Positions 1 to 4,561 of a DNA stretch of 5,534 bases are shown here, piece after piece (the first letter of the stretch is position 1; each line of letters opens with the position of its first letter). The notes under the pieces are model-generated. The model saw only the letters and a program-made list of their open reading frames with translations, made no database searches and was not told the origin of the DNA. Source of the stretch: Dehalococcoidales bacterium (lineage in GTDB: Bacteria; Chloroflexota; Dehalococcoidia; Dehalococcoidales; ARS1013); the NCBI GenBank assembly GCA_030641585.1, contig DAOWHE010000009.1:1-5534 (forward strand), given 5' to 3'. Position numbers and translations under genes: made by a program.

Positions 1-1021
1 AGGCATCATCAATGTTACCGGTTATGTCGGCGTTGAGCTGGCTAGGCTGCTTCACCAGCACCCTGAAGTTATGCTTACCTCGGTTACCGGGCGAAGCGCC
101 GCCGGTCAAAGGCTGGATAAGGTTTTCCCCCATCTTAGCGGCATAGACTTAACTATAGAAGCTGAACTGGGCGATGTTGAGTTGGCCTTCTCCGCCATAC
201 CCCATAAGGAAAGTGCCAAAGAGGTCATATCATTACTAGAGCGTGGCCTCAGGGTAGTTGACCTGAGCGCCGATTTTAGGCTCAAGGATGCCGGGGAATA
301 CCCATCCTGGTATGGTTTTACTCACCCGGCACCCGAGCTACTTAAACAGGCAGTGTATGGCCTGCCCGAACTATACCGGACTCAGGTTGGCGCTGCCCAA
401 CTGGTGGCTAACCCCGGTTGCTATGCCACCGGCGCTATTCTAGCTCTGGCGCCGGCAGTAAAAGAAGGGGTAATCCAAGCCGATATTGTCATTGATAGTA
501 AGTCCGGCGTCTCCGGAGCCGGCCGAACCGTTAGTCTTGAGACTCACTACTCAGAGGCAAATGAAGATGTTACTGCCTATGCCCTGGCCGGACACCGCCA
601 CCTGCCGGAGATTATCAAGGAGCTCACATTACTGCGTCCCCAGCCATCACCCTCGGTAACCTTTGTCCCTCATCTGGTACCGATGACCAGGGGGTTACTT
701 ACCGCCGCCTATGCCCCACTTACGGGCAAGGTTAGCCCCGACAAAGCGGGGGAGGAAGAGCTAAGGCAGCTTTACCGAAGCTTCTATAAGGACGAACCCT
801 TTGTCAGGGTGTTGGATTTCTCGCCGCACACCAAGCACACCTGGGGCAGTAACCTGTGTCTTATTCACCCGACCATTGACAGGAGAACCGGCCGACTTAT
901 CGTCATCAGCTGCCTTGATAATCTACTTAAAGGCGCCGCCGGGCAGGCTATCCAGAACATGAACCTGATGCTGGGACTTCCCGAAACCACCGGCCTTGAG
1001 ACACTGGCAGTCTATCCATAA
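1..1021 (+). CDS. argC: N-acetyl-gamma-glutamyl-phosphate reductase (5'-truncated by window edge)
   Basis: ArgC catalyses the NADPH-dependent reduction of N-acetyl-glutamyl phosphate to the semialdehyde, the third step of arginine synthesis, in the cytoplasm. The frame is open from base 2, upstream of the first ATG at 71, and those extra 23 codons encode the family's Rossmann nucleotide-binding start (GIINVTGYVG, then ELARLL), so the ATG at 71 is internal and the true start lies just left of the window. About 339 residues are visible; the family is usually 340-350, so only a few are missing. Active-site Cys lies in NPGCYATG (codon 419-421). The HRHLPEI box (His codons 593 and 599) is the conserved histidine region. 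PHLVPMTRG and the C-terminal KGAAGQAIQNMNLMLG are typical of the family. It stops with TAA at 1019-1021. The next gene is a transporter, not argJ, so this is either the last gene of an arg cluster or stands alone. Confidence 0.96.
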   Translation, partial: GIINVTGYVGVELARLLHQHPEVMLTSVTGRSAAGQRLDKVFPHLSGIDLTIEAELGDVELAFSAIPHKESAKEVISLLERGLRVVDLSADFRLKDAGEYPSWYGFTHPAPELLKQAVYGLPELYRTQVGAAQLVANPGCYATGAILALAPAVKEGVIQADIVIDSKSGVSGAGRTVSLETHYSEANEDVTAYALAGHRHLPEIIKELTLLRPQPSPSVTFVPHLVPMTRGLLTAAYAPLTGKVSPDKAGEEELRQLYRSFYKDEPFVRVLDFSPHTKHTWGSNLCLIHPTIDRRTGRLIVISCLDNLLKGAAGQAIQNMNLMLGLPETTGLETLAVYP

Positions 1022-1045
1022 CTTCTGAGTCACTGAACTCAAGAC

Positions 1046-1065
1046 TAAGAGAAGGGCTTCTCTTA
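1046..1065 (+). terminator. Possible weak terminator hairpin after argC
   Basis: An 8-bp perfect inverted repeat, TAAGAGAA (1046-1053) and TTCTCTTA (1058-1065), encloses the 4-nt loop GGGC, 25 bases after the argC stop. Position and symmetry suit a transcript end. The stem is AT-rich and the following bases (ACTCTACTTTATAG) are only partly T-rich, so an efficient intrinsic terminator is not assured. A smaller inverted repeat (TGAGT 1026-1030 / ACTCA 1037-1041) lies just before it. Confidence 0.4.
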
Positions 1066-1118
1066 ACTCTACTTTATAGTGTTACCGCCCTTCCCAAAGC
1101 ATCTCTATCCGCCGTTTA

Positions 1119-1147
1119 TTGCCTCTTTGCCCCTGCCCTGCTATGCT
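1119..1147 (+). promoter_or_regulatory. Possible sigma70-type promoter for the MFS gene
   Basis: A TTGCCT box (1119-1124) and a TATGCT box (1142-1147) are separated by 17 bases, each matching 4 of 6 consensus positions. Initiation near 1154 would leave a leader of only about 7 bases before the ATG at 1161. This fits the lack of a convincing Shine-Dalgarno sequence there. The match is modest and could be chance. Confidence 0.3.
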
Positions 1148-1160
1148 TTAGCGCGACAGG

Positions 1161-2438
1161 ATGAGAGAACTTAGGGGCAACGTTGGCTCAGGAGCCAAGG
1201 GTTTTGGTTCTATTAACTATGTCAAGATCACTGTCTTTGGCTTCGCTCTGACCGCCCTCTGGCAGAGCCTGCACACTATTATTCTGCCGCTCAGGCTTCT
1301 TGACTTCGTTGCCGAATCGCAGAAGAATACCGCCCTTGGGCTGCTTACTTTCACCGGCTTAATCCTGGCGATGTTAGTCCAGCCGATAGCCGGCGCCATT
1401 AGTGACCGCTCCGGCTTTAGCTGGGGGCGCCGGCGACCTTATATCTTAGTCGGCACTATGCTGGCTATCCTGTTTCTACCCGGAATAGGACTAGCCGGTA
1501 GCTATGCCATTCTCTTTGCCACTTATTGCCTGCTTCAGATTAGCAGTAACACAGCACAGGGCCCATATCAAGGCTTTATTCCCGACCTGGTACCTGAAGG
1601 AAAGAGGGGGCGGGCCTCTGGGGTGAAGGCTTTGCTTGAGATACTCGGCGGCGCCCTTGCGGTACTGATTATAGGTATTTTTATGGACCGCTACGCCGCC
1701 GGCGAGGGAAGCGGGTGGCTATGGCTAACTTTGGGAATACTGGGAGCTGTATTACTCATAGTCATGGTGGCAACTGTAGTAACGGTTAAGGAACAGCCCG
1801 GCATAGCCGCTCCCAGACTGCCCATACTGCCGACAATATACCGGACCTTTAAGATTGATTTAAGGGCCAACCATGATTTTATCTGGTTTCTAGCTTCCCG
1901 CCTGTTTGTCTTTATGGCCCTTGCCACCATCCAGCAATTTGCTCTATATTTCCTCAGGGATGTTATCGGTGTCGCTGACCCCGGCGAGGCAACAGCCAGT
2001 TTTTCAGTATTGGCTGTGGTCGGCATGCTGGCTGCAGTCTATCCCGCCGGGCGCCTGTCGGACAGAATTGGACGCAAGCCAATCGCCGTCTCTTCCGGGC
2101 TTCTCAGCGCTGGCGCCATTGCCGTAATATTCTTTTCCCAAAGCTACATCTCGATACTGATCAGCGGAGGGATTATAGGAATCGCCACCGGAGCTTTTAT
2201 GAGTACCAACTGGGCTTTGGCTACAGATTTAGTCCAAAAGGGCGAAGAGGCAAAATACCTCGGACTAGCCAATATGGCCACTGCTGGTGGTGCCGCCCTG
2301 GCACGTCTAATCGGGCCGGTGATTGATTTCTTTAATGCCCAGAGTGCCGGGCTGGGCTACCAGGTTATGCTTGGGGCTTGTTTTGTCTATTTTGTTGCCG
2401 GGGCGCTACTGCTTCTTAAGATTAAGCGCCGGGGTTAA
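1161..2438 (+). CDS. MFS transporter with SLC45/GPH-like motif (substrate unknown)
   Basis: This is a 425-residue polytopic membrane protein of the major facilitator superfamily, which uses ion or solute gradients to move small molecules across the cytoplasmic membrane. The length suits 12 membrane segments. The loop after the second segment has GAISDRSGFSWGRRRPYI (residues 78-95). This is the motif-A equivalent and its GRRRP ending resembles SLC45/sucrose-type and glycoside-pentoside-hexuronide carriers. The matching loop of the second half is GRLSDRIGRKP (297-307), a standard motif A. The last residues (KIKRRG) are basic and probably cytoplasmic. The ATG at 1161 is the only good start: an in-frame TAG sits at 1149-1151 and no later start codon lies before the first membrane segment. 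It lacks a clear ribosome site apart from an abutting CAGG. The stop codon overlaps that of the convergent VTT gene. A sugar substrate would be a guess; no carbohydrate enzyme lies nearby. Confidence 0.85.
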   Translation: MRELRGNVGSGAKGFGSINYVKITVFGFALTALWQSLHTIILPLRLLDFVAESQKNTALGLLTFTGLILAMLVQPIAGAISDRSGFSWGRRRPYILVGTMLAILFLPGIGLAGSYAILFATYCLLQISSNTAQGPYQGFIPDLVPEGKRGRASGVKALLEILGGALAVLIIGIFMDRYAAGEGSGWLWLTLGILGAVLLIVMVATVVTVKEQPGIAAPRLPILPTIYRTFKIDLRANHDFIWFLASRLFVFMALATIQQFALYFLRDVIGVADPGEATASFSVLAVVGMLAAVYPAGRLSDRIGRKPIAVSSGLLSAGAIAVIFFSQSYISILISGGIIGIATGAFMSTNWALATDLVQKGEEAKYLGLANMATAGGAALARLIGPVIDFFNAQSAGLGYQVMLGACFVYFVAGALLLLKIKRRG

Positions 2439-3034
2439 CCAAGGAAGTCCTGCACCACCCCCCAGCCCATAGCCCCAGCCCAGGCAATACCTGTGTAGAG
2501 GATGGTTCTGCCCAACCAGCAGACAAGGATAAACTTCCAAAAGGGCAAACGAAGGATGCCGGCGGCGACACCAGCCAGGTCAAACGGGAAGAAGGGCACC
2601 AGAGAGAAAATGAAGATAGCCTTGGCTCCCCACCTCCCTACCCAGGCCACCAACCTGGTATACAGCCGGCTTCTTTGGGCAATGCCGCGTCCACTATAGC
2701 CCACCATATAACCGGTTGTCTCTCCAATGGCTGCCCCCGCCCCGCCAGCCAGCCCCACCCCTACAATACCAATTAGCCCAGCATCTTGATAGAGGACAGC
2801 GGCCAGTGAGGCAAGTATGAGAGGCGACGGGACAGGCAAGATAACGGTGGCATTGCCCAGAAGGCTTATAAGAAAGGCACCTAAATAGGCATACTCTTCT
2901 AGTCCGGCTATCTGCTCCCGGTAAAGGAAGATACCAACCGTAATAGCTATGACCAAGAGCAGTACTAGCAGCGGGACTATTTTATTCCTTAGTCGGCCTC
3001 TCTTTCCCTCGGCTGGTCTATCGTTACTAACCAT
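2435..3034 (-). CDS. DedA/VTT-domain (SNARE-associated family) membrane protein
   Basis: This 199-residue membrane protein has the VTT/DedA fold. Some relatives act as lipid flippases/scramblases or support membrane-potential homeostasis; the exact role here is unknown. After a basic N-terminus (KRGRLRNK) comes a membrane segment at about 19-37. The re-entrant/TM region includes LPVPSP (66-71). The hallmark E-x2-GY-x2-G (E105, G108-Y109, G112) is followed by the second signature SLVPFFPFDLAGVAAG (144-159) with LPFWKF. The open frame extends upstream to 3145, but that start would lie inside tRNA-Glu. The ATG at 3034 fits the family better and has AAGG nine bases upstream plus an extended -10 box behind it. 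The gene is convergent with the MFS gene and overlaps it by four bases. Confidence 0.85.
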   Translation of the reverse strand: MVSNDRPAEGKRGRLRNKIVPLLVLLLVIAITVGIFLYREQIAGLEEYAYLGAFLISLLGNATVILPVPSPLILASLAAVLYQDAGLIGIVGVGLAGGAGAAIGETTGYMVGYSGRGIAQRSRLYTRLVAWVGRWGAKAIFIFSLVPFFPFDLAGVAAGILRLPFWKFILVCWLGRTILYTGIAWAGAMGWGVVQDFLG

Positions 3035-3054
3035 TCTTATCTGCCTTGACAAGC

Positions 3055-3063
3055 ATTGTAGCA
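3055..3063 (-). promoter_or_regulatory. Extended -10 promoter for the VTT gene
   Basis: On the minus strand the sequence reads TGC-TACAAT (complement of 3055-3063), an extended -10 (TGn plus a 5-of-6 hexamer). No good -35 is visible (TTAGCC lies 19 bases upstream), which extended -10 promoters tolerate. Initiation near 3048 would give a leader of about 14 bases that still contains the AAGG before the ATG at 3034. Confidence 0.4.
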
Positions 3064-3098
3064 CACCAAGCAGGAGAGGGGCTAAGCTCTCTACGCCA

Positions 3099-3127
3099 TT
3101 GTAAGCTGGCTCTATCTCTGCTATACT
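3099..3127 (+). promoter_or_regulatory. Promoter of tRNA-Glu
   Basis: TTGTAA (3099-3104; 4 of 6) and TATACT (3122-3127; 5 of 6) are separated by the optimal 17 bases. The predicted start near 3134 is only about 4 bases before the mature 5' end of the tRNA at 3138, so the precursor would carry a very short leader. The location, exactly upstream of a structural RNA gene, makes the call more believable than the score alone. Confidence 0.6.
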
Positions 3128-3137
3128 TATTTTCTGT

Positions 3138-3213
3138 GCCCCCATCGTCTAGAGGCCTAGGACACCGGCCTTTCAAGCCGGCAACAGCGATTCGAATTCG
3201 CTTGGGGGTGCCA
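3138..3213 (+). tRNA. tRNA-Glu (anticodon UUC), CCA encoded
   Basis: A full cloverleaf folds by eye. The acceptor arm is 3138-3144 with 3203-3209, and the discriminator is G3210. The D-arm is GTC/GAC (3147-3149 and 3161-3163). The anticodon stem is CCGGC/GCCGG (3165-3169 and 3177-3181) with loop CTTTCAA and anticodon TTC at 3172-3174, which reads GAA/GAG. The T-arm is AGCGA/TCGCT around TTCGAAT (3186-3202). The 3' CCA (3211-3213) is encoded. The terminal acceptor pair is G1-U72 rather than G-C; the other six acceptor pairs are Watson-Crick. No terminator separates it from the zinc-ribbon gene, so some read-through into that gene is possible. Confidence 0.96.
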
Positions 3214-3236
3214 ATTACGACCCCGTTGTGACCACG

Positions 3237-3264
3237 TTGACAAGCTGCTATTCTTGTGTATACT
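3237..3264 (+). promoter_or_regulatory. Near-consensus sigma70 promoter for the zinc-ribbon gene
   Basis: TTGACA (3237-3242, 6 of 6) and TATACT (3259-3264, 5 of 6) are separated by 16 bases. This is the best promoter match in the window. Initiation at about 3270-3272 would leave a leader of roughly 11 bases, beginning inside the GGGGAGAGG purine stretch, so only the AGAGG part of the ribosome site may be transcribed from it. The box lies 24 bases after the tRNA 3' end. Confidence 0.65.
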
Positions 3265-3281
3265 TTGGGGAGAGGTGCTTA

Positions 3282-3968
3282 ATGGGAAAGTGCCCTAATT
3301 GTGGTCGGGCGACTGCAAGAACTGAAGACTGGGCCTGCCAATGGTGTGGTTATCCCCTTTTGTCCGGATTTTATAAAAAATTAGCAAAGACTTTCAAGCA
3401 GCTCAAAGGAGAGGCACCGCACCTGCAGGAATCTTCAGCAGTAGAGGAAACGGCAGAACAAGCACCGGAGCCCAAACCCGAGCCGATACAACAACCCGAG
3501 CCTGAGCCAGTGCCGGAGCCGGAACAGGTGGCGGAGTCTAAACCCGAGCCGATACAACAACCCGAGCCTGAGCCAGTGCCGGAGCCGGAACAGGTGGCGG
3601 AGTCTAAACTCGAACCGGTACAACAACCCGAGCCTGAGCCAGTGCCAGCGGCAAAGGAAACAACTGTTGAAGAATTGATTTCAGCTTATGAAGTGGATGA
3701 GGCAGCAGCAGATGCAGAATTTGTGAATAAGATTCTCAAGCTAACGGGGGTAGTTACCAAGATAGAAGTCAATGATTTTATTGACGTTTACTATATTGTT
3801 CTATCCACTGCTGAAAAAAAGCTGCCGCAGGGTGTACGCTGCCTGTTTGACAAGAAATATGGCCCTGAGCTAAGCCAGTTGACCAAAGAACACACGGTGA
3901 CGGTGCAGGGCAAATACAATGGCTCTATAATAGCCATGCGCATGAGAGATTGCGCGTTAGTCCGCTAA
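3282..3968 (+). CDS. Zinc-ribbon protein with E/P-rich repeat linker and tRNA_anti-like OB-fold domain
   Basis: This is a 228-residue, apparently soluble protein of unknown function. Residues 4-22 form a short zinc ribbon (C4-x2-C7-x11-C19-x2-C22, ending CQWCGYPL). A lysine-rich stretch (about 32-42) follows. Then comes a Glu/Pro/Gln-rich linker with two identical 22-residue repeats (65-86, 87-108) and a partial third (109 to about 122). The C-terminal part (about 128-228) resembles the tRNA_anti-like OB fold: a helix with acidic residues, then strand blocks LKLTGVVTKIEV, YYIVLS, GVRCLFD and TVTVQGKYNG, ending MRDCALV. Such domains may bind nucleic acid or act as protein adaptors; no ligand can be assigned. 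The ATG at 3282 is chosen over an upstream in-frame GTG (3228). It has GGGGAGAGG six bases upstream, a promoter overlaps the longer version, and the protein then begins directly at its zinc ribbon. The gene is convergent with the tusA-like gene. Confidence 0.85.
   Translation: MGKCPNCGRATARTEDWACQWCGYPLLSGFYKKLAKTFKQLKGEAPHLQESSAVEETAEQAPEPKPEPIQQPEPEPVPEPEQVAESKPEPIQQPEPEPVPEPEQVAESKLEPVQQPEPEPVPAAKETTVEELISAYEVDEAAADAEFVNKILKLTGVVTKIEVNDFIDVYYIVLSTAEKKLPQGVRCLFDKKYGPELSQLTKEHTVTVQGKYNGSIIAMRMRDCALVR
3474..3646 (+). repeat. 66-bp in-frame tandem repeat, two exact copies plus a partial third
   Basis: Copies at 3474-3539 and 3540-3605 are identical at all 66 positions. A third, diverged copy runs from 3606 to about 3646 with a few substitutions (for example CTC for CCC, and GGTAC for GATAC). 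The unit encodes 22 residues of Pro/Glu-rich linker beginning KPEPIQQ. The repeat is a multiple of three, so gain or loss of units keeps the frame. Identity at silent positions points to recent duplication by slippage or unequal recombination. Confidence 0.95.
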
Positions 3969-3971
3969 AGC

Positions 3972-3985
3972 ATAGCTCCAGCTAT
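3972..3985. terminator. Small inverted repeat between convergent genes
   Basis: ATAGCT (3972-3977) and AGCTAT (3980-3985) form an inverted repeat in the 37-base gap between the zinc-ribbon and tusA-like stop codons. Allowing a 4-nt loop leaves a 5-bp stem. Its position would suit a bidirectional terminator. However, the stem is short and has no following T-run in either direction, so this is weak. Confidence 0.22.
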
Positions 3986-4005
3986 AATGATACCCCCAAT
4001 GAGAT

Positions 4006-4224
4006 TCATTTTGCCCTTGCCAAGGTTATCTTCCATTCCGCCGTCCCCATTTCATCAATTTTTGCCGTGAAGCCCAATCTTGCCGCCTGAGTAGGGATTG
4101 TCTCTAAGGAGGGAGCATGGTCGGTAACGACCTCAATAACCTCATCAGGTAGCGCCTTCTTCATCGCTTCCACCGCCTTCACCACCGGGAAGGGACAAAT
4201 CTCACCCCTTACATCAAGCTTCAT
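4006..4224 (-). CDS. TusA/SirA-family sulfur carrier (TsuB/YeeD-like)
   Basis: This is a 72-residue cytoplasmic protein of the TusA family, which carries sulfur as a persulfide on one cysteine. The N-terminus LDVRGEICPFPVVKAVEAM holds the diagnostic CPxP motif with the carrier Cys at residue 10. The C-terminus matches the usual length of the compact two-layer fold (70-80 residues). The ATG at 4224 is chosen over one six codons upstream (4242). The 4224 start has an AGGAGGTG ribosome site at ideal spacing and begins right at the first strand, while the longer version would overlap the upstream coding end. It follows the YeeE/YedE gene by 10 bases, the arrangement of thiosulfate-uptake pairs (YeeE/TsuA with YeeD/TsuB). 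It should therefore accept sulfur from imported thiosulfate. A selenium-related role (as with the SirA-like part of YedF) is an alternative, but the long YedF C-terminal region is absent. Confidence 0.88.
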   Translation of the reverse strand: MKLDVRGEICPFPVVKAVEAMKKALPDEVIEVVTDHAPSLETIPTQAARLGFTAKIDEMGTAEWKITLARAK

Positions 4225-4228
4225 TACC

Positions 4229-4236
4229 CACCTCCT
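4229..4236 (-). promoter_or_regulatory. Shine-Dalgarno site deciding the tusA-like start
   Basis: The minus strand reads AGGAGGTG here, almost the full anti-SD complement, 4 bases before the ATG at 4224 (6 bases from GGAGG). It overlaps the TAG stop of the preceding YeeE segment (complement of 4235-4237), suggesting coupled translation. It contrasts with the ATG at 4558, which has no such site. Confidence 0.85.
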
Positions 4237-4558
4237 ATCCAATTCTTTTAATCACTTGCACACCGAAAAAGGCGCCGAGGGCCAGTGCTCCACCAAACGC
4301 GAAACCGTTCAGGCCGAGGGAAGACACCGAGGAGAAAAAGCCTCCAATGGTGCAGCCGGCGGCAAGACCCGCCCCGTAGCCCATCAATAAGCCGCCTATA
4401 AAAGCCTGCAGGTAGCGGCGCTTTTTCCGTGGCAGCCTGATTTTAAATTCCCCAGCCAGCACTGCCCCGATAAAGGCGCCGAATATCATCCCGCCGTTTA
4501 TCATCAGACCCCAGGTCAATAACTCCCCTCCGCCGCCAACGGCGGCAGTTGATACCAT
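4235..4558 (-). CDS. YeeE/YedE C-terminal segment (rest of second Sulf_transp repeat), in frame after a TGA
   Basis: The 107 codons downstream of the in-frame TGA encode the remainder of the second Sulf_transp repeat. They contain a membrane segment (about 17-36, INGGMIFGAFIGAVLAGEF), a basic loop (RLPRKKRRY), the signature GYGAGLAAGCTIGGFF with the third conserved cysteine (C69; residue 364 of the fused product), and a final hydrophobic segment ending VQVIKRIG. Called alone it would start at the ATG at 4558, directly abutting the TGA. That ATG lacks a Shine-Dalgarno sequence (preceding bases CCGGGCCCTGA) and would begin in the middle of a repeat. Most likely it is not an independent gene but the end of a 402-residue transporter made by decoding the TGA. 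Alternatives are a coupled second subunit, or the 3' remnant of a gene inactivated by a nonsense mutation. Confidence 0.75.
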   Translation of the reverse strand: MVSTAAVGGGGELLTWGLMINGGMIFGAFIGAVLAGEFKIRLPRKKRRYLQAFIGGLLMGYGAGLAAGCTIGGFFSSVSSLGLNGFAFGGALALGAFFGVQVIKRIG

Positions 4559-4561
4559 TCA
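4530..4561 (-). promoter_or_regulatory. Candidate bacterial SECIS element after the in-frame TGA
   Basis: Read on the minus strand, TGA (4561-4559) is followed by 10 bases. Then comes the arm CTGCCGCC (4548-4541), the loop GTT (4540-4538) and the arm GGCGGCGG (4537-4530). This is eight pairs, one of them U-G and the rest G-C. The loop starts 18 bases after the TGA and its first base is G. Bacterial SECIS elements are described as lying immediately 3' of UGA, with an apical loop roughly 16-37 nt away, a short upper stem, and a G in the first two loop positions; the E. coli fdhF loop also begins about 18 nt downstream. Possible weaker lower pairing joins GGT and CAA before the stem to TTGACC after it (around 4514-4519). 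Because the codons are Ala/Gly-rich, a chance GC hairpin cannot be excluded. Confidence 0.5.

Noticed and set aside
1691..2026. Minus-strand open frame of 111 codons within the MFS gene
   Set aside because: The plus-strand frame is clearly an MFS protein with conserved motifs; the antisense frame matches no recognisable family and has no initiation signals.
3046..3051. TTGACA on the plus strand upstream of the tRNA promoter
   Set aside because: No -10 box 15-19 bases downstream; the better-spaced TTGTAA/TATACT pair accounts for tRNA expression.
3035..3145. N-terminal extension of the VTT protein to an ATG at 3145 (minus strand)
   Set aside because: It would begin inside tRNA-Glu and overlap the tRNA promoter. 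The added 37 residues do not look like VTT proteins, and the ATG at 3034 has its own promoter and ribosome site.
3435..3626. Minus-strand open frame rich in Leu/Arg repeats (63 aa)
   Set aside because: It is the complement of the Pro/Glu repeat linker; its low complexity and lack of a ribosome site show it is a shadow.
3983..3988. Perfect TATAAT between the convergent zinc-ribbon and tusA-like genes
   Set aside because: No -35 at suitable spacing, no extended TG, and nothing downstream on the plus strand to express; probably chance in an AT-rich gap.
4225..4242. Six-codon longer start for the tusA-like gene (ATG at 4242, minus strand)
   Set aside because: The strong AGGAGGTG site lies downstream of that ATG and serves the ATG at 4224; the longer form would overlap the upstream coding end.
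4559..4561. General reassignment of TGA to tryptophan
   Set aside because: Tryptophan is encoded by TGG throughout all genes, no other in-frame TGA occurs, and TGA appears to end the tusA-like gene.
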